Below, one piece after another: positions 26,135-34,801 of a stretch of 64,000 bases of DNA (positions are counted from its first letter, which is position 1; each line of letters starts with the position of its first letter). The stretch is taken from positions 310,001 through 374,000 of the forward strand of contig NZ_CANMOO010000002.1 in NCBI RefSeq assembly GCF_947499585.1, read 5' to 3'. Origin of the DNA: an uncultured Allomuricauda sp. (GTDB lineage Bacteria; Bacteroidota; Bacteroidia; Flavobacteriales; Flavobacteriaceae). The notes below the pieces were generated by a model. It was given only the letters and a program-made list of their open reading frames with translations, was not told the origin of the DNA and searched no databases. The translations under genes were made by a program, and so were the position numbers.

Positions 26135-26398
26135 ATGAGTAAGAAAAATAAGAACGTACAAAAACCAACCTCCCAATTTATCTTCCAAAAAAGAAACTAC
26201 CTCTTTCTTTTTATAGGGCTAGCTTTTATTGCTCTAGGGTTTATTTTAATGACCGGGGGTGGTAGTGACGACCCCAATGTATTTAATCCAGACATATACA
26301 GTTTTAGGAGAATTCGTTTGGCCCCTACTTTAGTTCTTATTGGGCTTGGAATTCAGGTATATGCCATTTTGTTGAACCCTGACAAAAACAAAAAATAG
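26135..26398 (+). CDS. DUF3098 membrane protein
   Basis: An 87-residue protein with two hydrophobic helices (YLFLFIGLAFIALGFILMTGG and LAPTLVLIGLGIQVYAILL) separated by SDDPNVFNPDIYSFRRIR. It matches DUF3098, a short Bacteroidota family found between ftsX and uppP. The conserved order implies a link with envelope synthesis but no function is known. It is nine bases after ftsX and its stop is immediately followed by the uppP start. Confidence 0.9.
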   Translation: MSKKNKNVQKPTSQFIFQKRNYLFLFIGLAFIALGFILMTGGGSDDPNVFNPDIYSFRRIRLAPTLVLIGLGIQVYAILLNPDKNKK

Positions 26399-26399
26399 T

Positions 26400-27194
26400 T
26401 TGGATATTATAGATGCTATTATCCTTGGTATAATTCAAGGACTGACCGAATTTTTACCTGTATCATCAAGTGGACATTTAGAATTGGGAAAAGCTATTCT
26501 GGGAAGTAACTCCCTTCCAGAGGAAAGTCTTTTGTTCACCGTGGTTTTACATTTTGCTACGGCATTGAGCACCATTGTTGTCTTCAGAAAAGATGTTTGG
26601 GACATTATAAAAGGGCTTTTTCAATTTACATGGAATGAACAGACCCAATTTTCATTGAAGATTATCATTTCGATGATTCCTGCTGCATTGATAGGTTTTT
26701 TTCTGGAGGATTTTATGGAAGTCTTTTTTGATGGAGCAATTATCATTGTAGGTATTATGCTAATAATTACTGCTATTTTATTGTATTTGGCAGATTTGGC
26801 AAAAACTACGGACAAAGGAGTTTCTTACCGAAGTGCTTTTATCATTGGTATGGCACAGGCCGTAGCCATGCTGCCCGGTATTTCCCGCAGTGGCGCCACC
26901 ATATCCACAGCGGTATTATTGGGTATTGATAAATCAAAGTCCGCCCGTTTTTCCTTTTTAATGGTCGTTCCGTTAATTATTGGGAAAGTTGCAAAAGACA
27001 TTCTAAGTGGAGATATTAATTTTGAAGGTGGAGAAACCGCTGCTATGGGTGCAGGGTTCGCAGCTGCCTTTATTGCAGGACTTGCTGCTTGTACTTGGAT
27101 GCTAAAAATAGTACGCCAAAGCAAGCTCACTTATTTTGCAATTTATTGCTTGATCGTTGGTCTTATTGCCATCGCTTGGAGCATATGGGGGTGA
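26400..27194 (+). CDS. uppP: Undecaprenyl-diphosphatase (TTG start)
   Basis: A 264-residue UppP/BacA enzyme that dephosphorylates undecaprenyl diphosphate, recycling the peptidoglycan carrier and conferring bacitracin tolerance. The active-site motifs are intact: GLTEFLPVSSSGHLELG (residues 14-30) with its conserved glutamate and histidine, and the second P-loop-like region MLPGISRSGATISTAVLL (about residue 157). About seven membrane segments are predicted. The start is TTG (26400), one base after the DUF3098 stop; no ATG is available without losing conserved sequence. It is followed by truB 41 bases later. Confidence 0.96.
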   Translation: MDIIDAIILGIIQGLTEFLPVSSSGHLELGKAILGSNSLPEESLLFTVVLHFATALSTIVVFRKDVWDIIKGLFQFTWNEQTQFSLKIIISMIPAALIGFFLEDFMEVFFDGAIIIVGIMLIITAILLYLADLAKTTDKGVSYRSAFIIGMAQAVAMLPGISRSGATISTAVLLGIDKSKSARFSFLMVVPLIIGKVAKDILSGDINFEGGETAAMGAGFAAAFIAGLAACTWMLKIVRQSKLTYFAIYCLIVGLIAIAWSIWG

Positions 27195-27235
27195 TTTCTT
27201 TCAAAAAATCCCTGTTAATCTAAATTCAACGCTGC

Positions 27236-27922
27236 TTGAAAACCAAAGAGGACTTTTTAAACGGACAAATCCTGTTGATAGACAAACCACTGGAATGGAG
27301 CTCATTTCAAGCTGTTAATGCCTTAAAATGGGGCATTCGGAAAAAATTTGACCTTAAAAAGTTTAAAATAGGCCATGCTGGTACATTGGATCCCTTAGCT
27401 ACTGGGTTATTGATTATTTGTACAGGGAAATTCACTAAAAAAATACCTGAACTACAGGGGCAGGTTAAGGAATATACGGGTAGCTTCACCTTAGGGGCAA
27501 CTACACCTTCTTTTGATATGGAGACCGAAGTGGACCAGACATTTCCAACGGATCATATTACCGAAGACCTTATTCAAACTGCCACAAAGCAGTTTCTTGG
27601 TGAAATTGAACAGGTACCCCCAGTATTTTCAGCTTTGAAAAAAGATGGTAAGCGATTGTATGAGTTTGCCAGAGAAGGAATAGAAGTAGAAATCAAATCT
27701 AGGAAAATAGAAATCCTTGAATTTGAAATTACACAAATAAAACTGCCTAAAATCCATTTTAGAGTCGTCTGCAGCAAAGGAACATACATTCGTTCTTTAG
27801 CCTATGATTTTGGAAAATCACTACAATCTGGAGCATATTTATCTGAGCTCAGAAGAACCAAAATAGGTGATTTCAACGTAATTAATGCTGTTACTCCTAT
27901 GGTTTTCAAGGAAAATCTATGA
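27236..27922 (+). CDS. truB: tRNA pseudouridine synthase B (TTG start)
   Basis: A 228-residue pseudouridine synthase modifying U55 of tRNAs. It has the N-terminal block GQILLIDKPLEWSSFQAVN, the catalytic motif GHAGTLDPLATGLLIICTG with the catalytic aspartate in the TLDP loop, and the C-terminal RVVCSKGTYIRSLAYDFG. The start is TTG; the in-frame sequence just after it (KTKEDFLNGQILL) matches the family, so an ATG start is not needed. Length is typical of the short Bacteroidota version without a PUA extension. It is the last gene of the ftsX-uppP operon. Confidence 0.96.
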   Translation: MKTKEDFLNGQILLIDKPLEWSSFQAVNALKWGIRKKFDLKKFKIGHAGTLDPLATGLLIICTGKFTKKIPELQGQVKEYTGSFTLGATTPSFDMETEVDQTFPTDHITEDLIQTATKQFLGEIEQVPPVFSALKKDGKRLYEFAREGIEVEIKSRKIEILEFEITQIKLPKIHFRVVCSKGTYIRSLAYDFGKSLQSGAYLSELRRTKIGDFNVINAVTPMVFKENL

Positions 27923-28009
27923 TTGAAAGGTTAAATACTTTTAAAAAAATAGGTTAGGCATAATCATTGGAATAAAATAATTTTAGAAAAAAGCGGTTAT
28001 AATATCACC

Positions 28010-28729
28010 ATGAACCTAAACAGAAACCAGTTATCGTTATTAATAACTTTTTTCTCTATGTCTCTCATTATATTGTTGTTGTTCAACATTCATTTGGGAG
28101 GAGTACAAGAGGAAGAGTATGTTATTGAAATGAGTTTGGCGGATGAGGATATAGTAGAGTTATTGAAGGAGGAAGAGGAAAGAATGGAAGAATTGGCCAA
28201 TAACGATCCTATTAAAAGTCATATGGCCTTTAATGAAACCGCTAAACCTTCTGTTGGTAATCCTGAACCTTTAAAAACACTTGAAGAGATTTTGGAAGAA
28301 CGTGCTTTGAACAGTGACCAAAGCGAATTTTCTGGTTCTGACAGTGAATATGCAGCACACCTTAAGGAACTAGCCGAAAAACGACAAGAGAAAAAACAAT
28401 TGCTAGGCGAACGCGAAGCTCAAAAAGAGGAGTTTACCAATAATTTAAAGGACAAGCGTACTTCTATTTCATATTCTCTAATTGAAAGAAACGCTTATTC
28501 CTTACCACCACCAATTTACACTTGCATTGAAGGCGGAAAAGTGGTCATTAATATAAAAGTGGACGCATCTGGCTATGTTACCGAAGCTGATTATAACGAT
28601 CAGAGTTCTGGAACAAGTAATGGTTGCTTGGTAGACAATGCTATTGCCTATGCATTAAAAGCAAGGTTTAGTTCAGATTCTAAAGCCTCCCAAATAGGAA
28701 CGATAACTTACTTATTCCAAAGGAAGTAA
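28010..28729 (+). CDS. TonB-like energy transducer protein
   Basis: A 239-residue inner-membrane protein. An N-terminal helix (LLITFFSMSLIILLLFNIHL) anchors it, a charged coiled-coil region of about 110 residues follows (including LLKEEEERMEELANND and HLKELAEKRQEKKQLL), and the C-terminal domain has the pattern of flavobacterial energy transducers: GGKVVINIKVDASGYVTEA, a Cys-containing loop GTSNGCLVDNAIAYALKARF, and IGTITYLFQRK. It lacks a Pro-rich linker, so it is less like classical TonB. Which receptor it energises is unknown. It overlaps the convergent thioredoxin gene by 18 bases. Confidence 0.75.
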   Translation: MNLNRNQLSLLITFFSMSLIILLLFNIHLGGVQEEEYVIEMSLADEDIVELLKEEEERMEELANNDPIKSHMAFNETAKPSVGNPEPLKTLEEILEERALNSDQSEFSGSDSEYAAHLKELAEKRQEKKQLLGEREAQKEEFTNNLKDKRTSISYSLIERNAYSLPPPIYTCIEGGKVVINIKVDASGYVTEADYNDQSSGTSNGCLVDNAIAYALKARFSSDSKASQIGTITYLFQRK

Positions 28730-29344
28730 CTCCACCAAGTCTCTTAAAATATTCTGCCCTTTATCTTTATTGTACCAGACCTGAAGGTCTTGCTTAAACT
28801 CTGAGGTCAGTGTACCATGTTCTTTCTTATAGGCTTCGACCATATCCGTGGCGGTACTAGATCGTGGTCCCCACTCACTCACTATTTCATCTTTCTCCTT
28901 ATCCAAAACAATCAACTTGGGAATGGAACGACTGCCATTGGTCAAGAATTCATCCATTAACTCGAGGTTTTCATCCCTTAGTACAATCTTAAATTCAATA
29001 TTTGGATTAAGTTCTGTAATCTTGTTCATAACAGGTAAGCTAGGTGATGCATCTCCACACCAGCTTTCACTTAGCACTAAAAAGGTAAGTTTGGATTTTA
29101 CCTTGGAAATCTTTTCTTCAATTTCTGATGGAACTTTTAAAGTTTTGTCCCATCTATTCATGCGGCGATCATTTAGTTCCGTATAATTGACAAGTGATTC
29201 CAATTGATCAACACCTGTAGTCTGTCTGCTTTTGGCCAAATGGCGCACTAAATCCCTGTATTCTCTATAATCCATTCCGTTTGAAATGCCCTTTTGAACA
29301 AGTTCTAAACGTTCTTTCTGTATATTTCCTTCAATTACTTCCAT
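28712..29344 (-). CDS. Thioredoxin-family protein
   Basis: A 210-residue protein with a thioredoxin-like domain. The active-site region is SESWCGDASPSLP (about residue 90), where the canonical CxxC is a single cysteine (WCGDA), a subtype common in Bacteroidota (TlpA/thioredoxin-like with WCGD). The C-terminal half has SIPKLIVLDKEKDEIVSEW, the cis-proline segment in ISIPKLIV-like context, and an N-terminal helical extension of about 70 residues. It is likely cytoplasmic, as no signal peptide is seen. The lone cysteine suggests a non-classical redox or binding role. A TAATTTTG box lies 13 bases upstream. Confidence 0.85.
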   Translation of the reverse strand: MEVIEGNIQKERLELVQKGISNGMDYREYRDLVRHLAKSRQTTGVDQLESLVNYTELNDRRMNRWDKTLKVPSEIEEKISKVKSKLTFLVLSESWCGDASPSLPVMNKITELNPNIEFKIVLRDENLELMDEFLTNGSRSIPKLIVLDKEKDEIVSEWGPRSSTATDMVEAYKKEHGTLTSEFKQDLQVWYNKDKGQNILRDLVELLPLE

Positions 29345-29357
29345 CTGATAATTTTTC

Positions 29358-29365
29358 CAAAATTA
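29358..29365 (-). promoter_or_regulatory. Candidate -7 box (TAATTTTG) of the thioredoxin gene
   Basis: TAATTTTG on the minus strand, 13 bases upstream of the start codon; fits TAnnTTTG but has no convincing -33 TTG. Confidence 0.35.
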
Positions 29366-29460
29366 AGTCTCAAAAACTCCATAAGAGCTGACTTTTATCA
29401 TTGGTTGTATTCCTAACTGAAAACTTACAAAACCAATATTTTGGGAAATGGGTTTGGATA

Positions 29461-30318
29461 TTATTTGTTCAACACTCTTTTCTTTACCATGCCGCCTTTG
29501 GTATCATTTATACTGTTCATGACCACAAAAGCATTGGCATCGATTTTATTGAGTTCAATGTTCAATTTCCTAATCTCCAACCTTGTGACTACCGTGTAGA
29601 TGACATCATATTCATTATGCTCTCCCTTCTTTCCATAGCCGCCACTTGCTTTATAAATGGTTAATCCCCTGCCTAATTTCTCCGTAATCATTACCCTGAT
29701 TTCTTCGCTTTTTTCAGATATAATGGTTACACCTGTATATTCTTCAATACCGTCAAGTACAAAATCCAAAGTTCTTGAAGCAGCCAAATAGGTAAGCATA
29801 GAATACAAAGCGGCTTCAATTGATAACAAATAGGCTGCTGCTAAAAAAATCAATATGTTAATCAAAATGATGATATCCCCTATTTTTGTTCCTAGCTTTC
29901 TACTTAAAAAGATAGCTAAAACCTCCGTGCCATCAAGAACGCTACCCCCTCTAATTGAAAGCCCTATTCCGGCACCCAAGAAGAATCCACCAAAAACGGC
30001 AACCAACAATTTGTCTTGGGTTACTTCTGGAAACTGAATAAACGCCAATACCAAAGCCAATCCTAAAATTGCCAAGATTGCTTTTATGGTAAATTGCTTC
30101 CCTAATACACGATATCCTAAAAATAGAAATGGGATATTCACCAAAACAATCAAAATCCATAATGGAAGTTCAGTAACTTCTGTAACCAATAGTGAAATTC
30201 CCGTTGCCCCACCATCAATAAATCTATTTGGCAATAAGAAACTTTCCAAACCAAATGCTGCAGAAAAAATTCCCGTTAAAATGAAAAATAGGTCTTTTAA
30301 AATTGGGGGTATCTTCAT
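29461..30318 (-). CDS. YitT family membrane protein
   Basis: A 285-residue YitT/DUF2179-type protein: an N-terminal part with about five membrane helices (DLFFILTGIFSAAFGLESFL, GLSIRGGSVLDGTEVLAIFL, GDIIILINILIFLAAAYLLS) and a cytoplasmic C-terminal DUF2179 domain from about residue 200 (TGVTIISEKSEEIRVMITEKL, GRGLTIYKASGGYGKKGEHN, RLEIRKLNIELNKIDANAFV). The family is suspected to be transporters with a regulatory domain, but the substrate is unknown. It is monocistronic, between a thioredoxin gene and the exporter operon. Confidence 0.92.
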   Translation of the reverse strand: MKIPPILKDLFFILTGIFSAAFGLESFLLPNRFIDGGATGISLLVTEVTELPLWILIVLVNIPFLFLGYRVLGKQFTIKAILAILGLALVLAFIQFPEVTQDKLLVAVFGGFFLGAGIGLSIRGGSVLDGTEVLAIFLSRKLGTKIGDIIILINILIFLAAAYLLSIEAALYSMLTYLAASRTLDFVLDGIEEYTGVTIISEKSEEIRVMITEKLGRGLTIYKASGGYGKKGEHNEYDVIYTVVTRLEIRKLNIELNKIDANAFVVMNSINDTKGGMVKKRVLNK

Positions 30319-30374
30319 TGTGGGTTTATAATGGTTAAGAAAACTAAATCACTTTTTGATTCTTTTTAAAGTAT

Positions 30375-31790
30375 CTATAAGATTTCTGGGTTGATGGCCA
30401 GACTCTTAAACAATCGTGCTTTTGTATAAAAAAACTTGTTCTGTACCTCGTTCTGTTTGAGAGCCGCATCAATAAGTTTTCCTTCTCTTGAATTAATCAA
30501 AAACAGCGAACTTTCACCAAAACTGAATTTCCGCTCTTCTGCATTCAGCAAGGTATTGTAATCTGTTACAATATTGGCAATTAATTGGTTTTGTGTAATG
30601 TACGAATCCAATTCACGATAAATAGCAATGACCTTATTCTGAATTTCCACCTGTGCATTGTCCCGCTCAAATTGTGCATCTTGTAGCTTAAACTTTGCCA
30701 ATTTTAAATCACCTCGTTCTTTCCTCAAAAACAAGGGAAAACGAAAACTTACCCCACCTTTGAAATTGTCAATATCCAAAGAGTTTATTTGATCGGGAGA
30801 TTCTGTCAAGAAATTATACTGAACATCCAATATTGGCAGTAACTTATTTGCCTTTAATCGCTTATCTACAACCAAACCATCAATCTTATATTCCAAAGAC
30901 CTAAGCTTGGGGTGGTTATCCAGTGTAAAACTATCCAAAGGTTTACCCATAATCTCTAAGGTAACGTCAATCTCGCTCTCCACATTTTCATCTGGAATTA
31001 CTTCTGGTTGCAATTCTACGGGCACATCATTGATCCATAAAAAATTGGATAGTTCCAAAGATTTCTTCATCAATCTAACTTTGGCCTGTTCCAGACTCAA
31101 AGCTCTATTTTGAACAGCAATCTTAGCTTCAACAGTATCTATTATTGCAATATCGCCGGCTAATGCACTTTGCTTAACTCCTTCAAATCTCACTTCAGCA
31201 TTTTGAAGAAAATCATTAAAGATCATAGCATCTTTGTAAGCCCTGAGCCAATCAAAATAAGCTAAAGAGGCTCTGTACAATACTTGGTTCACCAATAGAT
31301 CCTGATCCGCTTTTGATTGTTCTCTAAAGAATTTTGCCTTTTTAAGCGTCGCCATTCTTTCATTTATCCAAAAACCTTCTCCTAATGACATGGACACCCC
31401 AGCACTATACAGTCCGTCATCTGGTACTGTTTCATCTTCGTTGATGAAATCTCCTTGGTTTTGCTCAAAATTTCCTTTTAACTCAATTCCAAACCAAGTA
31501 GGAACTTTAAACGTTGTGTTTAATCTGTCCCAATATTCTGTCCCTTTAAGGTCCTTTCTGTCATAATCCACTTCAATTTTTGGGTCGAATCCTCCTCGTG
31601 CTTTCATTAAATTAGCTTGTCCCATAGCAATGGTAAGCTGCGCTTGTTTAGCAACAGGGTGATACTTTTTTACATAGCCCAAGTACTCGTTAAAATTGAG
31701 TACGATAGAATCTTGCTGTGCCCGAACCCAAAAAATGGATAGAAAAAAGAGTATCCATATCTGGATTCCTTGCTTATTTCTTTTTAACAT
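30375..31790 (-). CDS. TolC-family outer-membrane efflux protein
   Basis: A 471-residue outer membrane factor. A signal peptide (GIQIWILFFLSIFWVRAQQ) is followed by two halves of long coiled-coil helices (for example LKKAKFFREQSKADQDLLVN, EVQNKFFYTKARLFKSLAIN) separated by beta strands, the TolC duplication. The ATG at 31790 is chosen because the signal peptide starts here; an upstream start at 31835 would add 15 residues lying inside the HlyD gene's 3' end. The 5' end overlaps the HlyD stop by 17 bases. It forms an exporter with HlyD and the ABC protein. Confidence 0.92.
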   Translation of the reverse strand: MLKRNKQGIQIWILFFLSIFWVRAQQDSIVLNFNEYLGYVKKYHPVAKQAQLTIAMGQANLMKARGGFDPKIEVDYDRKDLKGTEYWDRLNTTFKVPTWFGIELKGNFEQNQGDFINEDETVPDDGLYSAGVSMSLGEGFWINERMATLKKAKFFREQSKADQDLLVNQVLYRASLAYFDWLRAYKDAMIFNDFLQNAEVRFEGVKQSALAGDIAIIDTVEAKIAVQNRALSLEQAKVRLMKKSLELSNFLWINDVPVELQPEVIPDENVESEIDVTLEIMGKPLDSFTLDNHPKLRSLEYKIDGLVVDKRLKANKLLPILDVQYNFLTESPDQINSLDIDNFKGGVSFRFPLFLRKERGDLKLAKFKLQDAQFERDNAQVEIQNKVIAIYRELDSYITQNQLIANIVTDYNTLLNAEERKFSFGESSLFLINSREGKLIDAALKQNEVQNKFFYTKARLFKSLAINPEIL

Positions 31791-33126
31791 CGGCCACTTT
31801 ATTTTCAGGTTGATAATAATTTGGAGGGAAACCATTTAACTGTCTCCAAAGCTCAAACCAAATAGGAACGTCTTCTAATAATGCCATGGTATTGGCCCCT
31901 GAGCCCACACGTATATCTTTAGGCCATGGTTGATCTTCTTTGTCTGGAGCCAGTAAAACTCTATATTTCCCATTTTCACTTATAAAAGTTTCTATGGCCA
32001 CTACCTCACCACCAAAAGTCCCAAAGGAAACATTGGGCCATCCACTAAAAACAATAGCAGGCCAACCATCAAACTGTATACGGACTTTTTCTCCTATATG
32101 CAGTAACGGTAAGTCTATGGGTTCCACAAAGGTTTCTACGGCCATATCATATACAGAAGGCATAATACCGACTAATCTGTCTCCTTCCTTAAAAGTTTCA
32201 CCAATACCAGATTGTATTGCTTTATTGATAAACCCAGTCTGAGGGGCTTTAATATATAGCATGGCATTACGCATTTCATAATTGGTGTATGAATTTTCTA
32301 ATTTGGTAACCTGTGCTTCAGAATCAAATTGATTGGATTGTGCAGTATACATATCACTCTGTGCTTTGGAAACCTTATCTGTATACTCCGCTTGTACTCT
32401 GCTAATTTCTACTTGTGCATTTATGACATTGTTCTTGCTGGCCAACAATTTATTTTCTTGTGAAATTAGTTTGGCCTGGGTTTCCTGTAACTTTAAACGT
32501 TTCTCTTCAACATCGGTAACAGCCTTTAATCCTTCTTGTTCAAGCTGAACTACACGGTCGTATTGTCTTTGCGCAATAGAAATATTGGTCTTTGCAGCTT
32601 CCAAATCAATACTGTCGCTCTGAACTTTTAATCTAGATTGAAGTAACTTGTTCTTTGCCTGCTCCAATTTTAATCCACGCTCATTAGATATTGCGCCAAT
32701 CTGCATGTTAAGTGCTTCTACCTTTCCCTCATAAGATGTAACCGCCATTGACTTAGCTTTGATTTGCTGTCCTGTACGTTCCACCAAATTTGGGTCAAAA
32801 TATTCACTTTTTACCTCAGAGATAAAGAGAATGGTATCCCCTTTATTTACATAATCTCCCTCGCTAACATACCATTTTTCTATTCTCCCAGGAATAGGTG
32901 ACTGTATGGTCTGCGGACGTTGGTCAGGTCTTAATGTAGTTAAATAACCTTTCCCTGTAATATTTTGGGTCCAAGGCAGGAAAAGGATAATGAAGGCGAT
33001 TACAAAAAAAGCAGCCAAAAACCTATTAAAGTGCTTATAATGCGTTCTATAGAAAACTTTCTCAACTGCCTTATAGCCACTAATGTCAACCTTTTCATTT
33101 AACTTATTTGGTGATATATTTAGCAT
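31774..33126 (-). CDS. HlyD-family membrane fusion protein
   Basis: A 450-residue periplasmic adaptor of a type I/ABC exporter. It has one N-terminal membrane helix (FLAAFFVIAFIILFLPWTQ), a lipoyl-like half GRIEKWYVSEGDYVNKGDTIL, a long coiled-coil hairpin (residues about 120-260), the second lipoyl half IKAPQTGFINKAIQSGIG, and a C-terminal beta barrel with KVRIQFDGWPAIVFSGWP. It links the inner-membrane ABC protein to the outer-membrane TolC-type factor. The gene order TetR, ABC, HlyD, TolC with short gaps or overlaps indicates one operon; the exported substrate is unknown. Confidence 0.93.
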   Translation of the reverse strand: MLNISPNKLNEKVDISGYKAVEKVFYRTHYKHFNRFLAAFFVIAFIILFLPWTQNITGKGYLTTLRPDQRPQTIQSPIPGRIEKWYVSEGDYVNKGDTILFISEVKSEYFDPNLVERTGQQIKAKSMAVTSYEGKVEALNMQIGAISNERGLKLEQAKNKLLQSRLKVQSDSIDLEAAKTNISIAQRQYDRVVQLEQEGLKAVTDVEEKRLKLQETQAKLISQENKLLASKNNVINAQVEISRVQAEYTDKVSKAQSDMYTAQSNQFDSEAQVTKLENSYTNYEMRNAMLYIKAPQTGFINKAIQSGIGETFKEGDRLVGIMPSVYDMAVETFVEPIDLPLLHIGEKVRIQFDGWPAIVFSGWPNVSFGTFGGEVVAIETFISENGKYRVLLAPDKEDQPWPKDIRVGSGANTMALLEDVPIWFELWRQLNGFPPNYYQPENKVADVKKK

Positions 33127-33133
33127 TGTCTTT

Positions 33134-34801
33134 CTATCTTTCGTTAATCAATTTTCCATTTTCCATAGTAATAATGCGCCCACAACGTTCTATCCATTTT
33201 GGGTTTGCGCTTACTATGACCAACGCCCATCCATTGGAACCATCCGTTAGAAAGTCCATGATTTCCGTAGCTTCATTTTCTGCAAATTGATCTAATGGGT
33301 CTTTTAGGATAAGTAGCTTAGGCTTTGTAACAATACTACGTGCCAAAACAATTTTCTTAGAAATGGTATACGGTAATTGTTTCCCCTCGGGATATAAAAC
33401 TGTTTTCAATCCTTGTGGTTGTTCTTTAACAAATTGGGTCAATCCTGTTTTCTCCAATGCCCAATACACATCTTCTTGGGAAATATTCTTATTCCCAAAT
33501 GTTATGTTGTTAAGCAGTGACCCTTCAAATGGAGATTCCTCGCTTAATGACTTTCCTAGATGAGAGCGGTAATAATTAAGGTTTACTCCTTGTAATGCAA
33601 CATCATTTATAAATATTTTTCCTTGGTCCGGTTCAAAAATACCAGCGATCAACCTTAACAATGTTGATTTTCCCGAGCCACTTGTCCCTTGCAATAAAAT
33701 GGTACAACTAGGTGTAATGGTCAGGGAGACATCATCAATAATTTTCTTGTCTCTTTCGGGCACATTATAAGAAATATCCGCAAGTTCAACCACAAATCCT
33801 TCGTCTTTTGCAAAAGGTTTTTCCCCATCTTGTGGTTCTAGTTCTTTATCCACAACTTGTCCCAGTTTTTCTAAAGAAGTAAGTAAGTCATAAAAAGTTT
33901 CGAGGCCTAAAATCATTTTTTCGACAGAGCTAATGACCAAAAGAATAATAATTTCTGCAGCCACAAACTGTCCAATATTCATCTCTTGATTAAGTACGAG
34001 CAATCCTCCAATAAGTAAAAGTCCCGCGGTTACCAGGACCTTAAAACCAATCATTTGGATAAACTGAAGTACTAAAATCTTAAAATGGCCTTCGCGGGCA
34101 TCTAAATAATTAGCCACCAAAGTGTCATTTTTATCAATACCGTGCGTTGTACCACCTGAAAGTTTAAAACTGACTATGGATCTTGCTATTTCCTGAATCC
34201 AATGGGCCACCTTATACTTGTTTTTAGACTCATCCAGACTAGTTTCTAAACCACGTTGCGCAGTGAACTTAAAAACCACATATATGAGCAATAATAGGAG
34301 TAGTCCATATATGATAAAGAAGGGATGGTAAAATGACAGTAGCAGCAACCCAAACACAATCTGTAGCAATGCGGCCGGAAAATCTATTAGGATTTTTGAA
34401 AGACCCTTTTGTACCGTAAGTGTATCAAAAAACCGATTCGCCAATTCTGGCGGATAATAGTTCCTTAATTCGCTCATTTTTATCTTTGGAAATCTATAAG
34501 CAAATTCAAAAGAAGCTCTAGTGAAAATCTTTTGCTGTACGTTTTCAATAATACGCATCTGCATTAACTGTAAAGCTCCTGCAAATGCAACCCCTAAGGT
34601 TACTAAAACGACTAGGACAATCCAAGATGTACTTACTTGCGCACCTTGTATTAAGTTAATAATTGCTTGTATACCAAGGGGCAAGGAAAGATTTACTATA
34701 CCAGCAAAAATGGCATAATAAAAAACTTGAAGCACATCTTTCTTATCCAATGCCAGCATGCCCATTAGGCGCTGCCAAGCAGTAAGAATATTTTTAGGCA
34801 T
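33134..34801 (-). CDS. ABC exporter with degenerate ATPase motifs
   Basis: A 555-residue half-transporter: an N-terminal six-helix membrane domain (residues about 15-300) and an ATP-binding domain with Walker A GTSGSGKSTLL at residue 372. The other motifs are missing or altered: the Q-loop region lacks Gln (GKSLSEESPFEGSL), the LSGGQ signature is replaced (LPYTISKKIV, about residue 476), Walker B reads LLILKDP instead of LLILDEA, and the H-loop is VSANPKW without the histidine. There is no peptidase C39 domain. Sequence and length are otherwise like peptide/toxin exporters that work with HlyD and TolC. It overlaps the TetR gene by eight bases. ATP hydrolysis is doubtful. Confidence 0.88.
   Translation of the reverse strand: MPKNILTAWQRLMGMLALDKKDVLQVFYYAIFAGIVNLSLPLGIQAIINLIQGAQVSTSWIVLVVLVTLGVAFAGALQLMQMRIIENVQQKIFTRASFEFAYRFPKIKMSELRNYYPPELANRFFDTLTVQKGLSKILIDFPAALLQIVFGLLLLSFYHPFFIIYGLLLLLLIYVVFKFTAQRGLETSLDESKNKYKVAHWIQEIARSIVSFKLSGGTTHGIDKNDTLVANYLDAREGHFKILVLQFIQMIGFKVLVTAGLLLIGGLLVLNQEMNIGQFVAAEIIILLVISSVEKMILGLETFYDLLTSLEKLGQVVDKELEPQDGEKPFAKDEGFVVELADISYNVPERDKKIIDDVSLTITPSCTILLQGTSGSGKSTLLRLIAGIFEPDQGKIFINDVALQGVNLNYYRSHLGKSLSEESPFEGSLLNNITFGNKNISQEDVYWALEKTGLTQFVKEQPQGLKTVLYPEGKQLPYTISKKIVLARSIVTKPKLLILKDPLDQFAENEATEIMDFLTDGSNGWALVIVSANPKWIERCGRIITMENGKLINER

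Noticed and set aside
29401..29664. 87-codon plus-strand open frame downstream of the thioredoxin gene
   Set aside because: It lies mostly antisense to the YitT gene's C-terminal region and has no recognisable features.
31791..31835. Longer start of the TolC-family gene
   Set aside because: The extra residues overlap the HlyD 3' end further, and the signal peptide fits the ATG at 31790.
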